Numbered from the stretch's first letter, positions 52,001 through 62,185 are shown. The stretch: 64,000 bases of DNA from Clostridia bacterium (GCA_016938675.1 JAFGUF010000001.1:62001-126000), one strand, 5' to 3'. Notes: generated by a model not told the origin, from the letters alone. Translations and numbers: made by a program.

Positions 52001-52502
52001 GATAAAGGTTTTGGAAAAGCTGTCATCAGGGTGGCTGAAAATGGAATACGGTGGACTGTCCGGTTATGTACATGGCGATTACGTTGCATTGAGCGCCTCT
52101 GGCGGCGCTGTAGGCACGATTGTAGACTGTTCCTACCTGAGTGTTAGAACTGGCAGCAATACCAGCTACACGAGGATAGGCGCGGTAAAGGCAGGCACAC
52201 AGCACCAGCTGCTTGGCGAGAAAGACGGATGGTATAAAATATTATTCGAGGGAAAAGAGGGCTGGATAAGCGGAAAGTATGTATCCGTTGAAAACGGAGG
52301 CTTTACGGAACTTGAAAAGACAGGAGTTACAACTGCAACTTCACTGAGGGTAAGGTCCGGGCCAGGGCTCACTTATGAGCAAATCGGGTCACTTACACTG
52401 AACTCATCCGTTACAATAAAAGGTGAAGAAAACGGTTTTTATAAAATTGATTATAAAGGTACAGCGGCATACATCTCTAAGGCTTATGTCGACTTAAATT
52501 AA
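49005..52502 (+). CDS. SpoIID/LytB-domain cell-wall protein with eight SH3-like domains
   Basis: 1165 residues, secreted (signal peptide to about residue 27, ending VAYAS). The SpoIID/LytB lytic-transglycosylase region starts near 140 (LVGVVGHEMSPSWPIEALKAQAVAARTYA, Glu about 150) and its closing motif GHGIGMSQRGAQQMAYEGWTYTEIL is near 572. Two SH3-like domains (about 373-430 and 446-505) lie between these halves. Two more follow (628-685, 705-763), then a Pro/Thr/Ser/Glu-rich linker (about 767-878) and four more SH3-like domains to the C terminus. The start is GTG. Likely role: binding and cleaving glycan strands in the wall. The next gene also encodes a wall protein. Confidence 0.88.
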   Translation: MKKKILIMIILTALLTAFVLPAPVAYASDYSYIKVKLASMGSVSSVNIKIDGSYYIKESPYYPLVRGKSYVIKTSGTGISISDGSTTTYLGVTATFIRTQDSSDTNWMIINNPSYGMVNYPADVKFIRNGSYIDTICTLFMETYLVGVVGHEMSPSWPIEALKAQAVAARTYAMRYISASNTYDVVDTTTHQVYKGYTPDRDERVVEAVYATAGEALLWGTTFADGVYSASNGGQTMTRVPKWGTVNYYHELKDDPYDKKNPASPKFEFFFPKVITTTNKLDSRMDLMIRNLASSKLKAQGVNVDASNITITGINSVVPHTLPAATSYGDYPAGSYQYTKIDVSAVIDYSGSAVIPVGDTPSLEFITTGVVSLLSSTRMRIRSGPSTSYSIAGYVDNGETLDVYDIRDDDWLAIKYGDISGYVMKVYVEMAPYDEPEETPEEISIPGVITGTIEEYTSVYSEASVDSSVDDALTGTAEVTIIEYIDAETDWLKITYGDKTGYVLEEKVDYDKSLLDNDDSPTASGQAITVTLDYSTLQEKFASSSSYLKYHSILSVSESPSGEQIILAASRYGHGIGMSQRGAQQMAYEGWTYTEILGFYYNGTILTDFAITENALPSAIEKPLVSAHTTTDNVNVRKGPSTSYSVVASIDKNVEIYVISVDSWCNVYIPSLKISGYMSKDYLNLEYDSTDVVLKYADVVYHEGIYKVTATSLNLRTAPVISNNIISEMPKDTQVKRLDSDGSWLKIIDTSNNIGWCSADYLTKIGDAVAEPTPTAEPTPSPEPTESADPTESVEPTASVEPTNSAAPTDTTAPTESATASPSPSPSPSASPTQSPTSTVSPSPSPSASEEPSDSPEPTQSPAPTESPEPTGDTGADDELTGTVNTDGSSLLRIRNAASVNASIVGYVPHGTVITILEDRDDGWLYINYETKLGYVIDDYVIFDGVKEDETGDSLEDDDSEDSAVITGTIKLEVSANLRIRSQANTTSSILGYVPNGAQIKVLEKLSSGWLKMEYGGLSGYVHGDYVALSASGGAVGTIVDCSYLSVRTGSNTSYTRIGAVKAGTQHQLLGEKDGWYKILFEGKEGWISGKYVSVENGGFTELEKTGVTTATSLRVRSGPGLTYEQIGSLTLNSSVTIKGEENGFYKIDYKGTAAYISKAYVDLN

Positions 52503-52527
52503 CGATTTAAATAATTTGGTGAAAAAA

Positions 52528-53751
52528 ATGAGAAAAAGAATAATAAGAAATACGGTTATAGTTGCTGTTTTATTATTATATATTTTTAGCGCTGCTGTCA
52601 GCGCAAGCGGAGGTTCCCTCTTAAAAAGAGGCGACACTTCAGAGAACGTAAAATTGCTGCAGCAGCTGCTGCAGGAAAAAGGATACTATACGTATTCAGA
52701 AATAACAGGATATTACGGAGTAATAACCGAGGATGCAGTAAAAGCTTTTCAAGCAGCAAAGGGGCTTAGAGTGGACGGGATAACAGGGCCGGCCACATGG
52801 GCTGCTCTCCTTGCGCAGAGTGAGGATGCATCAACGTCTGAAGTAACTGTTGATTCAATTCATTCAATAGGCATGGAATGTGCGGATGTAGCATTAATTC
52901 AGACTAGGCTAAAAGAACTTGGTTTTTACAATTATGATTATATTACTGGGTATTTCGGAACGATCACTCAAAACGCGGTTAAAGCATTTCAAAGATCCAG
53001 CTCGATTGAGGTAACCGGAGCTGTTGATGAGAAGACATGGGATATGCTTTTCTCTGAATACCTGCCTGTATCTCTTTCAAGCGGCACTTTTGGGGATCAG
53101 GTTGTTCCGCTACAGCAAAGGCTTACTGAGCTTGGATATTATTCATTTGCCGCAGACGGCATCTATGGCCCGAAAACAAAGGAAGCCGTTGTGTATTTTC
53201 AAAAAGTATCCGGACTGACTGCTAATGGAATTGCCGACGAAGAGACAATTGAGTTACTATTTTCAGATGCCGCCATCTATGAGCAGGATGCGCGCAGAAT
53301 GATAACAACAAATGTAACGATATATTCACAAGCTGCTACAAGGCCTAAGGGCGACGATATTGTTATTATAGCAAAGCAGTATTTGGGAACGCCATATGTT
53401 TACGGAGGTCAGGGGCCTGATGCATTTGATGCTGATGGCTTTATAAAGTATGTTTACGATCTGGCAGGCGTTACGGTATCTAATTCGCTGCTCAGCCAGT
53501 ATCAGGATAATTTCGGAATTAAAATATACAACAGGGATGACCTTCTTCCCGGTGACTTGGTATTCTTTGATACAATGCTTACAGACGGCAGCCTTACTGA
53601 CCACGTAGGCATATATATAGGTGATGGGAACTTTATTCACGTAGATGACAGGCTGGGCAAGAACTCGGTAGTCATTGACTCGCTGACAAAAAGCTCCGGA
53701 TGGTATGCTGCGCGATTTACATGGGCAAGGCGGATTATTGACCAGAATTAG
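52528..53751 (+). CDS. Peptidoglycan-binding protein with NlpC/P60-like domain lacking the catalytic Cys
   Basis: About 407 residues. A signal peptide (to about residue 24) precedes three PG_binding_1 repeats (about 32-95, 112-175 and 187-245), each of the form LQ..L...GYY....GYYG..T..AV..FQ. A C-terminal NlpC/P60-like domain (about 280-407) follows. Its normal FDCSG catalytic motif reads AFDADGF, so the nucleophilic Cys is Ala; the His motif DHVGIYIGDG is kept. The start is uncertain among TTG 52516, GTG 52519 and ATG 52528. Thirteen to 25 bases separate it from the SpoIID gene, so they are probably co-expressed. Confidence 0.85.
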   Translation: MRKRIIRNTVIVAVLLLYIFSAAVSASGGSLLKRGDTSENVKLLQQLLQEKGYYTYSEITGYYGVITEDAVKAFQAAKGLRVDGITGPATWAALLAQSEDASTSEVTVDSIHSIGMECADVALIQTRLKELGFYNYDYITGYFGTITQNAVKAFQRSSSIEVTGAVDEKTWDMLFSEYLPVSLSSGTFGDQVVPLQQRLTELGYYSFAADGIYGPKTKEAVVYFQKVSGLTANGIADEETIELLFSDAAIYEQDARRMITTNVTIYSQAATRPKGDDIVIIAKQYLGTPYVYGGQGPDAFDADGFIKYVYDLAGVTVSNSLLSQYQDNFGIKIYNRDDLLPGDLVFFDTMLTDGSLTDHVGIYIGDGNFIHVDDRLGKNSVVIDSLTKSSGWYAARFTWARRIIDQN

Positions 53752-53790
53752 TTTACTAACAAAAGCATTAGTTTTAAATTCGTGTTTTAC

Positions 53791-53831
53791 TTGTAAGATT
53801 ACACATTTTTATGTATAATAAAAATGTGTAA
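53791..53831 (+). promoter_or_regulatory. gap promoter with overlapping inverted-repeat operator
   Basis: TTGTAA (53791-53796), 17-bp spacer, TATAAT (53814-53819). A perfect inverted repeat, arms 53799-53812 and 53818-53831 of 14 bases with a 5-base spacer, covers the spacer and the -10 box. Confidence 0.7.
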
Positions 53832-53872
53832 AAAAGAACTAATAATTTTATTTATTATAGTTTAAATATTAA

Positions 53873-54910
<1,038 letters not shown>

Positions 54911-54940
54911 GCTAGTACAAAATTGAAGAATTTATAAAGC

Positions 54941-54971
54941 AAAGAGGCTGTTTAATTACAGTCTCTTTTTG
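54941..54971 (+). terminator. Terminator after gap
   Basis: AAAGAG-CTGT pairs with ACAG-CTCTTT across a TTAATT loop, then TTT; one mismatch in the stem. Confidence 0.8.
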
Positions 54972-55164
54972 CATTCAATAATAAAAAATAAATGCTTTTT
55001 TATTAAAAAAAAAGAATTTAGTAAAATATTCTAATTGTTTAATAAAAAATATCCTATAAAACTTCCTGAAAAAGTGTTTATTTAGTGGCTATACAAAGTA
55101 TATAATAAACAACAACAAGGAATTATATAGATAAAGAGAAAACATGGAAGGAGCAAGGCTAAGA

Positions 55165-55524
55165 ATGGAAAACATTAGTTATCGTGATCAGGTAATCTGG
55201 GGTACTTCGTTGAGCATGGCAAAGGAAGACGAGATAGGTGCTTGTTATAATTTTATCAAAGAATATATAATAAGCAGAAAAGATCTGTATTTACACTGCG
55301 AAAAAGCAATAATTGAGAAGAGAAAATGGATATGTGGAGAGAGCCTTAACAGTGCACCGCTTTGTGACACAGCAAGGAGCATAAATAAGGAAGAGCTAAT
55401 ATCAGAAATTGAACTAATGGTATCAGACGAAATAACAGTCGACGGAGAAAAAATACTGGACGATTTCAAGAAGAGAAGATTTGTAGACGTTTATAAATGC
55501 GGAAAAGTATTTTTCCTAAAGTAA
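55165..55524 (+). CDS. Hypothetical protein, 119 residues
   Basis: Small cytosolic protein, mixed charge, with a Cys in the middle (KWICGES), another in LCDTARS and one near the end (VYKCGKVFFLK). The first half is helical (SLSMAKEDEIGACYNFIKEYII). I chose ATG 55165 over ATG 55144 because GGAG/AAGG lies before it. I recognise no family. It is monocistronic and ends in a good terminator, which supports it being a real gene. Confidence 0.65.
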   Translation: MENISYRDQVIWGTSLSMAKEDEIGACYNFIKEYIISRKDLYLHCEKAIIEKRKWICGESLNSAPLCDTARSINKEELISEIELMVSDEITVDGEKILDDFKKRRFVDVYKCGKVFFLK

Positions 55525-55565
55525 ATCAGCAAAGATCTATTTTAATATTAAATTAGCCTCTGCAT

Positions 55566-55594
55566 CAGCCGTAAATTACTGCGGCTGTTTTTTT
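55566..55594 (+). terminator. Terminator after the 119-residue gene
   Basis: CAGCCG (55566-55571) pairs with CGGCTG (55582-55587), then seven T. Confidence 0.85.
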
Positions 55595-55693
55595 GTACTT
55601 ATATGCTATAATTACAGATAACAATGAACTGAGAAAGTTATGCAAAGCAATCCATTATTGCTTGAACATAAAAATATCTAAACGGGGGATAAG

Positions 55694-56234
55694 GTGAACT
55701 GCAAAATTAAAAAAAGATTAAATGAATCGGAGATTTACAAAGCGGCGAAAATATTAAGTGATAGCCTTCCGACAGGCTATCCGGATTTACAGGAAGCAAA
55801 AACAGAAATAACAGACATCATTGAATTGGGCGGCATAATATGCCTTGCTGAACATAATGTCGATATTGTTGGCTTTGGCGGACTGCTTAAGCCCATTTAT
55901 AGTGGAAGAGTATTTGAACTGCACCCACTTGTAGTACGCGAGGATAGAAGAGGGCAGGGCATAGGCCGGAATATAGTATTTAGCGCTTGAGAAGGAGGCA
56001 AAGCTAAGAGGCGGCGTTACAATCTATCTGGGAGCGGATGATGAGAAAGAAGGGGGAGAAACTTCATTGGCTAATGTAGATCTATATAGTGAACTTTCGG
56101 AGAAAATAAAGAATTTCTCAGCAGGTACTCATCAATCAGGGTTCTATCTAAAGATAGGTTACAGTATAATCGGCGTAATGCCGGATGCTAATGGAATTGG
56201 TAAACCGGATATAATTTTTGGTAAAAGATTATAA
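55694..56234 (+). pseudogene. GNAT acetyltransferase split by a frameshift
   Basis: A GTG start after GGGGG opens a GNAT N-acetyltransferase that has the acetyl-CoA loop VREDRRGQGIGRNIV and then stops at TGA (55988-55990). In the +1 frame the same protein continues at once as LEKEAKLRGGVTIYLGADDE, through an HQSGFYLKIGY motif, to a TAA ending at 56234. The combined product, about 180 residues, looks like a complete aminoglycoside-6'-type or general GNAT acetyltransferase. One base change at about 55985-55990 would restore it. A recent pseudogene or a sequencing error are the main options. Confidence 0.85.
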
Positions 56235-56238
56235 TAAT

Positions 56239-56258
56239 AGGGCGGATAAATCCGCCCT
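56239..56258. terminator. Hairpin between convergent genes
   Basis: GGGCGGA pairs with TCCGCCC across TAAA. T-rich sequence follows on the minus strand, so it probably terminates the membrane-protein gene as well as the acetyltransferase. Confidence 0.65.
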
Positions 56259-56261
56259 GAT

Positions 56262-56951
56262 TCAAACTTTAGCTGTAAGATCCTCATTATATTTATTCGT
56301 TACTGACCTATGAATGAGATAGATAAATGGAAGTCCGAGATTTGTTTCAATTAAGGAATTTATCAGTATAGGTGCAAAGCCCGCATGACGGATTCCGCTT
56401 ATCAGAAGAACAAACTCCCATGCGAACTGAACAAGCAGGCCAATGCCGAGAATCCAAGGAATGTTATGTATCTTTTTCCCGGCTTTAATGTTTTGTACTG
56501 CGAGTATAGCATAGCCTATAAACAAAATAGCTGCCATTACGCCATGATATGTTGAGGTGCCTCTGCTTATGGATATTGCAGAAAAATTGCTGCCGAAATT
56601 TTGGCCTAGAAATGCAGTAGCCATCCACCCTGTGATAATAAGGAGTGACCACTCCAGCGAATGCTTATCTCTGTCTAGCCATAGCCATATCCAAGAGAAA
56701 TTCGTAAAACCGTAGCTCATGCTCAGCCACAAAAGAAACCAGAAGATATTAGCTCCTGTTACTGCTCTGGTGCCAAGAGCTAGATAGAAAATACCGTAGT
56801 CTACTATGAAATAAAGAGCTCCGCCTATAAGCCCAAAAATCAATGCCTGATATCTTTTTGTAAATATAAATATGAGTCCTAGAAAAATCAAAAAAATGAT
56901 ATCGAGATATATATTGAGATAGTTCAGTTCGCGGGCTGCTATTACTTCCAT
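56262..56951 (-). CDS. Multi-pass membrane protein, unknown family
   Basis: 229 residues with about seven hydrophobic segments separated by very short loops. Trp-rich motifs include GANIFWFLLWLSMSYGFTNFSWIWLWLDRD, and there is a conserved-looking WILGIGLLVQFAWEFVLLISGIRH near the end. I do not recognise the family. Its ribosome binding site is AGGAGG. It is transcribed towards the frameshifted acetyltransferase. No neighbour suggests a function. Confidence 0.75.
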   Translation of the reverse strand: MEVIAARELNYLNIYLDIIFLIFLGLIFIFTKRYQALIFGLIGGALYFIVDYGIFYLALGTRAVTGANIFWFLLWLSMSYGFTNFSWIWLWLDRDKHSLEWSLLIITGWMATAFLGQNFGSNFSAISISRGTSTYHGVMAAILFIGYAILAVQNIKAGKKIHNIPWILGIGLLVQFAWEFVLLISGIRHAGFAPILINSLIETNLGLPFIYLIHRSVTNKYNEDLTAKV

Positions 56952-57035
56952 ATAAATTTACCTCCTAAATAATATTGTGCCAATGTATTATACAATGCAT
57001 TAATATGAGCAATCAATAATAAAATTAATTGTAAT

Positions 57036-57063
57036 AAAAAAGCATCCATATGGATGCTTTTTT
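57036..57063 (-). terminator. Terminator of the six-tRNA operon (minus strand)
   Basis: AAAAAAGCATCC pairs with GGATGCTTTTTT across ATA-T. The stem abuts the CCA of tRNA-Leu. Confidence 0.9.
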
Positions 57064-57150
57064 GGTGCCGGAGGCCGGAATCGAACCGGCACGGCTTATT
57101 CGGCCGAGGGATTTTAAGTCCCTTGCGTCTACCTGTTCCGCCACTTCGGC
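57063..57150 (-). tRNA. tRNA-Leu (UAA)
   Basis: Class II tRNA with a long variable arm. Anticodon loop CTTAAAA (UAA). CCA encoded. One A-C mismatch in the acceptor stem (GCCGAAG with CTCCGGC). Confidence 0.95.
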
Positions 57151-57159
57151 ACATTTTAA

Positions 57160-57233
57160 TGGAGGCGCCAACCAGAATTGAACTGGTGATGAGGATGTTG
57201 CAGACCCTTGCCTTACCGCTTGGCTATGGCGCC
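57160..57233 (-). tRNA. tRNA-Cys (GCA)
   Basis: Anticodon loop CTGCAAC (GCA). Discriminator base U73, the cysteine identity element. CCA encoded. Confidence 0.96.
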
Positions 57234-57239
57234 ATATTT

Positions 57240-57315
57240 TGGAGCGGAAAACGGGACTCGAACCCGCGACCTTCGCCATGGCAAGGCGACGCTCTACCAA
57301 TTGAGCTATTCCCGC
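57240..57315 (-). tRNA. tRNA-Gly (GCC), copy 2
   Basis: Identical over all 76 bases to the copy at 4142-4217, in opposite orientation. Confidence 0.97.
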
Positions 57316-57328
57316 GTATAGATTATTT

Positions 57329-57405
57329 TGGTGCCTCAGGACAGAATCGAACTGTCGACACAGGGATTTTCAGTCCCTTGCTCTACCGACTGAGCTACCG
57401 AGGCA
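57329..57405 (-). tRNA. tRNA-Phe (GAA)
   Basis: Acceptor TGCCTCG with TGAGGCA. Anticodon loop gives GAA (CTGAAAA). CCA encoded. Confidence 0.96.
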
Positions 57406-57407
57406 AG

Positions 57408-57484
57408 TGGCGACCCGGAAGGGGCTCGAACCCTCGACCTCCAGCGTGACAGGCTGGCATTCTAACCATCTGAACTACCGGGCC
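57408..57484 (-). tRNA. tRNA-Asp (GUC)
   Basis: Anticodon loop CTGTCAC (GUC). G73 discriminator, CCA encoded. Confidence 0.96.
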
Positions 57485-57519
57485 AAAGTGGCCAATAAAG
57501 ATAATGCAGAGAGTAATAT

Positions 57520-57596
57520 TGGTGGGAACAGTTGGGCTCGAACCAACGACCCCCTGCTTGTAAGGCAGGTGCTCTCCCAGCTGAGCTATGCTCCCA
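57520..57596 (-). tRNA. tRNA-Val (UAC)
   Basis: Anticodon loop CTTACAA (UAC). CCA encoded. First gene of the six-tRNA operon (Val-Asp-Phe-Gly-Cys-Leu). Confidence 0.96.
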
Positions 57597-57640
57597 ATTA
57601 TTACTACATCTGCAATCGCGTCATCTCGGACGCAAGAACA

Positions 57641-57669
57641 ATTATATTATACAAAGATACAATTGTCAA
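57641..57669 (-). promoter_or_regulatory. Promoter of the six-tRNA operon
   Basis: Minus strand: TTGACA (57669-57664), 17-bp spacer, TATAAT (57646-57641), a full-consensus promoter about 45 bp before tRNA-Val. Confidence 0.9.
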
Positions 57670-57768
57670 TGATTTTCGGTAAGTTTTTTATGATTTTCAA
57701 AGCAATTTTAAAGGTAAAAACTCAATTAATAATATACATTAAAATGTGTATATATAAGACTTGAAAAC

Positions 57769-60216
57769 CTACCTTAAATGCATATAAACTTTGGTTATTT
57801 CATCGCCAAGCACAGGAATTGCGACAGGTTTGCCGGAATCTTTTATGCTTTCTGTGTGGAAGTCATTGCTGGAGAGGTTCTTTACTTCTCCGGATTTTTG
57901 ATGCAATATAATTTCACACGGTTCGCTTATGCTTATTGCAGATACCAGATGAGTTCCATTAGATCCATTTGAATTAAAAGCAAATGTCTTTATTCCTTTT
58001 CCTCCTCTGTTTTGAGGGGAGAAACTGATGCCGGGTATTTTCTTGCCGTAGCCTTTATCTGTTACCAGTATTAATTCGCCATTGTCTGCTTCCGTGTATG
58101 CCGCAAGGACGCTGTCGTCGCCGGATAGGTCGATTGCCTTGACTCCCTTGGCAGAGCGGCCCATAGTGGAGATTTGTGACTGACGCATATTAAGAGCCAT
58201 GCCGTTTCTGGATATGACCAGCACGGTCATTCCGCGTTTTGAAGCGCCGGCCCATACTACTTCGTCGTCATTATTTAGTCCGCAGGCAATTATCTTTCTG
58301 GTCCTTGTATCAAATTCAGCTATTTCACATTTTTTAATCATTCCATGCTTGGTTGTGAATATCACAGCTCCTGATGAGGGCACTTTATCGTAATTTAATA
58401 CTCCGACTATTCTTTCATCTTTACCGAAACCATTGATTAATGATGAAATGTGGACACCTTTTTCCTTCCATTTCTTTTCCGGCAGGTCATTAGCACTCAG
58501 TCTGTAGCACATACCTGTATTGGTAAACAAAAGTATTGTTTCCGCGGTAGTGCCCTCGAATATTGTAACTGGCACATCGTCACCTGTTAAATCTTCGATT
58601 ACTGCAGTTGTATCAGAACGGTTATATGAATTCTGTGAAAGACGCTTTATAAAGCCGTGTTTTGTCACTGTCGTTACTATAGTTTCAACTATCACGAAAT
58701 CATCCGCGCTTGGCAGCTGTTTGTCTTCTGCCTTTACTATGCGTGTGCGTCTTGATGTAGCATAATTCTTTTTTATTTCGAGGAGCTCTTTTTTTATGAC
58801 ATTCATAAGCTTAGTATTAGACCTGAGAATGCCGCGCAGCTTTTCAATGAGCTTCTGCAGTGCAGATAGCTCTTCCTGCAGTTTTTCGACTTCTAATGCA
58901 GCCAACCGTGCCAGACGCATGTCCAGAATTGCCTGTGCCTGTATTCCTGTAAGCTCAAAGGTATGCATTAAGTTGCGTTTTGCGTCCTGGGTAGATTGTG
59001 AAGTTTTAATGATCTTAACAACTTCATCAATATTTGCTATTGCAATTAAAAGGCCAAGGATTATGTGCTCGCGTGCAAGAGCCTTCTCAAGATCGAATTT
59101 CGTGCGCCTTCTTACGACATCTTTCTGATGCTCTATATAGTAAGCCAGCATTTCTTTCAGGTTTAAGAGCATTGGTTTGCCTTCGGCTATGGCAACTGAG
59201 TTTACGCCGAAGTTTGTCTGAAGGTCTGAATATTTATAAAGGTATTGCAAAATCTTATTTGCATCGCCGTCTTTTTTAATCTCTATTACAGCGCGCATTC
59301 CGGTTCTGTCAGATTCATCTCGTATATCATTTATGAATGAAAGTATGCCTTTTTTTTGCTCGGAAAGCTTCAGTATTTTTTCCAGCATACTTGCCTTGTT
59401 TATCTGGTACGGTATTTCAGTGATTACGATATTTGATTTGCCTCCGCTTATTTTCTCTATGGAGGCCTTTGCTCTTATTACTATTCTTCCTTTTCCCGTC
59501 TCGTAGGCATCTTTTGCGCCTTCATTTCCTATTATGTAGCCTCCGGTTGGGAAGTCTGGTCCGGGTACAAACTCCATCAGCTCATCAATAGATATTTCAG
59601 GGTTGTCAATCTGAGCAATAGTGGCATCGATAACTTCACCAAGATTATGTGGAGGTATATTGGTTGCAAGTCCAACGGCTATTCCCATTGCTCCGTTTAC
59701 AAGCAGGTTAGGGAAGCGCCCCGGAAGCATATCAGGCTCCTGCAGTGTGTCGTCGAAGTTGAGTGAAAATGAAACAGTATCTTTTTCTATATCGCGCAAA
59801 AGCTCAAGCGCAAGAGGAGCCATACGCACTTCCGTATAGCGCATCGCGGCCGGCGAATCTCCGTCTATTGAGCCGAAATTTCCGTGTCCGTCAACAAGAG
59901 GATCACGAAATGAGAAGTCCTGCGCCATGCGCACCATGGCATCGTATATGCTGCTGTCACCATGCGGGTGGTATTTACCCATGCAGTCTCCTGCGACACG
60001 TGCGGATTTTTTATGAGGTCTGTCCGGAAAGTTCTGCAGCTCCCGCATTGTGTATAATATTCTACGCTGTACAGGCTTAAGCCCGTCTTCCACGCGTGGT
60101 ATAGCCCTTTCCATTACTACGTATTCGGCATACGGCAGCATGGAATTATGCATCACTTCCTCAAGCGTCTGGTTTATTATAGTCTCGTTTCTTACAATAG
60201 TTTTCTTACTGGCCAT
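57769..60216 (-). CDS. Type IIA DNA topoisomerase subunit A (ParC/GyrA-like)
   Basis: Breakage-reunion subunit, 815 residues. The quinolone-resistance region reads [35 protein letters not shown]. Catalytic Tyr is about residue 127 in [10 protein letters not shown]. The C-terminal beta-pinwheel contains [11 protein letters not shown] (about 715-725), close to a GyrA box. The start at 60216 follows GGAGGG; a GTG six codons earlier overlaps that site. It overlaps the B subunit gene by 11 bases. By order (B then A, away from an origin cluster) it could be topoisomerase IV, but the GyrA-box-like motif leaves gyrase possible. Confidence 0.9.
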   Translation of the reverse strand: MASKKTIVRNETIINQTLEEVMHNSMLPYAEYVVMERAIPRVEDGLKPVQRRILYTMRELQNFPDRPHKKSARVAGDCMGKYHPHGDSSIYDAMVRMAQDFSFRDPLVDGHGNFGSIDGDSPAAMRYTEVRMAPLALELLRDIEKDTVSFSLNFDDTLQEPDMLPGRFPNLLVNGAMGIAVGLATNIPPHNLGEVIDATIAQIDNPEISIDELMEFVPGPDFPTGGYIIGNEGAKDAYETGKGRIVIRAKASIEKISGGKSNIVITEIPYQINKASMLEKILKLSEQKKGILSFINDIRDESDRTGMRAVIEIKKDGDANKILQYLYKYSDLQTNFGVNSVAIAEGKPMLLNLKEMLAYYIEHQKDVVRRRTKFDLEKALAREHIILGLLIAIANIDEVVKIIKTSQSTQDAKRNLMHTFELTGIQAQAILDMRLARLAALEVEKLQEELSALQKLIEKLRGILRSNTKLMNVIKKELLEIKKNYATSRRTRIVKAEDKQLPSADDFVIVETIVTTVTKHGFIKRLSQNSYNRSDTTAVIEDLTGDDVPVTIFEGTTAETILLFTNTGMCYRLSANDLPEKKWKEKGVHISSLINGFGKDERIVGVLNYDKVPSSGAVIFTTKHGMIKKCEIAEFDTRTRKIIACGLNNDDEVVWAGASKRGMTVLVISRNGMALNMRQSQISTMGRSAKGVKAIDLSGDDSVLAAYTEADNGELILVTDKGYGKKIPGISFSPQNRGGKGIKTFAFNSNGSNGTHLVSAISISEPCEIILHQKSGEVKNLSSNDFHTESIKDSGKPVAIPVLGDEITKVYMHLR

Positions 60217-62185
60217 TTGTTGTTCCCTCCACACCGCTTATTATGTCGCCGCCGCTGAAATTGGCATGGCTGATTATGTAGTCGCGACGCGGCTCAACCT
60301 TATCTCCCATGAGCAGGGAGACCAGTCTGTCCGCTTCAGCCGCGTCCTCTATAGAGACCTGAATCAGTTTGCGGCCGTCGGGATTCAATGTGGTATCCCA
60401 TAGCTGTTCAGGGTTCATTTCTCCGAGGCCCTTATATCTTTGTATTGTATATCCTTTGCCGATTTCTTCAATAGCTATTTTAAGCGCCTTGTCATCATAG
60501 CAGTATTTTTCGCTTCTGCCTCTTTTCACTTTGTATAGCGGCGGCTGGCCTATAAATATATTGCCGTTGGTCACAAGCTCTTTCATATACCTGAAAAAGA
60601 ATGTAAGCAAAATTGCACGGATGTGTGCGCCGTCCTGATCCGCGTCAGAAAGAATAATTATTTTATGGTATTTTAGCTTTGAAAGGTCAAAATCGGCGTC
60701 TATTCCCGCTCCTAAGGCCGAGATAATAGAGCGAAATTCTTCATTGCCAAGCACAGCATCCAGTCTCTTTCTTTCTGCATTCAGAGGCTTTCCCCTTAAT
60801 GGAAGTATGGCCTGAAAACGCCTGTCTCTGGCCTGCTTTGCAGAGCCTCCTGCAGAATCGCCCTCCACAAGTATCAGCTCATTCTCTTCCGGCTTTCTTC
60901 CGGTACATGATGACAATTTGCCGACCAATGGCGCGCCTTCCAATGCGGAGCGTTTTCTGGCCAGCTGTGTTGCCTTTCTGGTTGCCGCACGGACCTTGGC
61001 AGATTTCATTGCCTTTTCAGCTATTTTTTCTGCAATATCAGAGTTATTCAGGTCTGAAAGGTAAAGGCTTAACTTTTCATTTATCAGCAGTTCGACGGCT
61101 TTTCTGGCTTCGCTGTTGCCCAGCTTTGTCTTTGTTTGCCCTTCAAACTGTATGTTTCTCATTTTAAGCGCGATGACACACGTCATACCCTCCCGGAAGT
61201 CCTCGCCTGAAAGGTTTAATTGCTTTTCCTTAATAAGGCCGCTCTGTCGCATATAGTCGTTCATTGTTTTTGTTATTCCGGCCTTAAAGCCTGTTTCATG
61301 GGTACCGCCGTTTGGAGTTGGAATGTTATTAACATATGAGAATACATTATCGTTATATCCGCTATCGTATTGAATTGCAATTTCGATATGTATGTTTTCT
61401 TTTACACCTGATATTAGAATCGGTTCTTCATTAATTACGGTTTTATCTTTATTAAGTTGCTTTATAAAATCACAAATTCCACCCTCATAGAAATAGGTCT
61501 CCTTAATCGTGCTGTTTGGGCGCTTGTCTTCGAAGTTAATTGTCAGTCCTTTGTTTAAGTATGCCAGTTCCTGAAGGCGCCTCTGGATAGTTTCCTGGTT
61601 ATAGTTAAGATGGTCAAATACCTTTATATCGGGCAGAAAAGTGATAACAGAGCCTTTGTCAAATGTTGTGCCTGCCTCTGAAAGCGGAGCAACCGGCTTG
61701 CCTGAGATTATTTTTTTCTGGCTATTTGAGTATTTGCTCTCAAATCTTTGCGTGTACCTTATGCCGTCAAGATGAACCTCAGCTTCCAGCCACTCTGAAA
61801 GAGCATTGACTACTGATGCTCCAACGCCGTGTAGCCCGCCTGAATATGAATAGGATGCATTATCGAATTTTCCTCCGGCGTGCAACTGTGTGAATATTAC
61901 TTCAACACCACTTTTTTTCATGGTAGGGTGCATATCAACCGGCATGCCCCTGCCGTTATCTTTTACGGTTACAGATTTATCTTCATTGATGCATACGCTC
62001 ACTTCGTCTGCGTATCCATTGGCAGCTTCATCCACAGCATTATCAACTATCTCCCATATAAGATGGTGCAGCCCTTTTGCTCCGGTAGAGCCTATATACA
62101 TTCCTGGGCGCATTCTTACTGCTTCCAGACCCTCTAAGACCTTGATATCATTCGAGCTGTAATTTTTTTTATCCAATTTTTTCAT
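60206..62185 (-). CDS. Type IIA DNA topoisomerase subunit B (ParE/GyrB-like)
   Basis: ATPase subunit, 659 residues. GHKL ATPase motifs: [29 protein letters not shown] and [25 protein letters not shown]. Toprim domain: [34 protein letters not shown] and [24 protein letters not shown]. The C terminus has [18 protein letters not shown]. It lacks the GyrB insert of proteobacteria, as expected in Firmicutes. Encodes the partner of the overlapping A subunit. It has a TTGACA promoter of its own. Confidence 0.92.
   Translation of the reverse strand: MKKLDKKNYSSNDIKVLEGLEAVRMRPGMYIGSTGAKGLHHLIWEIVDNAVDEAANGYADEVSVCINEDKSVTVKDNGRGMPVDMHPTMKKSGVEVIFTQLHAGGKFDNASYSYSGGLHGVGASVVNALSEWLEAEVHLDGIRYTQRFESKYSNSQKKIISGKPVAPLSEAGTTFDKGSVITFLPDIKVFDHLNYNQETIQRRLQELAYLNKGLTINFEDKRPNSTIKETYFYEGGICDFIKQLNKDKTVINEEPILISGVKENIHIEIAIQYDSGYNDNVFSYVNNIPTPNGGTHETGFKAGITKTMNDYMRQSGLIKEKQLNLSGEDFREGMTCVIALKMRNIQFEGQTKTKLGNSEARKAVELLINEKLSLYLSDLNNSDIAEKIAEKAMKSAKVRAATRKATQLARKRSALEGAPLVGKLSSCTGRKPEENELILVEGDSAGGSAKQARDRRFQAILPLRGKPLNAERKRLDAVLGNEEFRSIISALGAGIDADFDLSKLKYHKIIILSDADQDGAHIRAILLTFFFRYMKELVTNGNIFIGQPPLYKVKRGRSEKYCYDDKALKIAIEEIGKGYTIQRYKGLGEMNPEQLWDTTLNPDGRKLIQVSIEDAAEADRLVSLLMGDKVEPRRDYIISHANFSGGDIISGVEGTTNGQ

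Noticed and set aside
57025-57682. Several overlapping frames on both strands between the membrane protein and the topoisomerase genes
   Set aside because: They run through six complete tRNA genes and have no ribosome binding sites.
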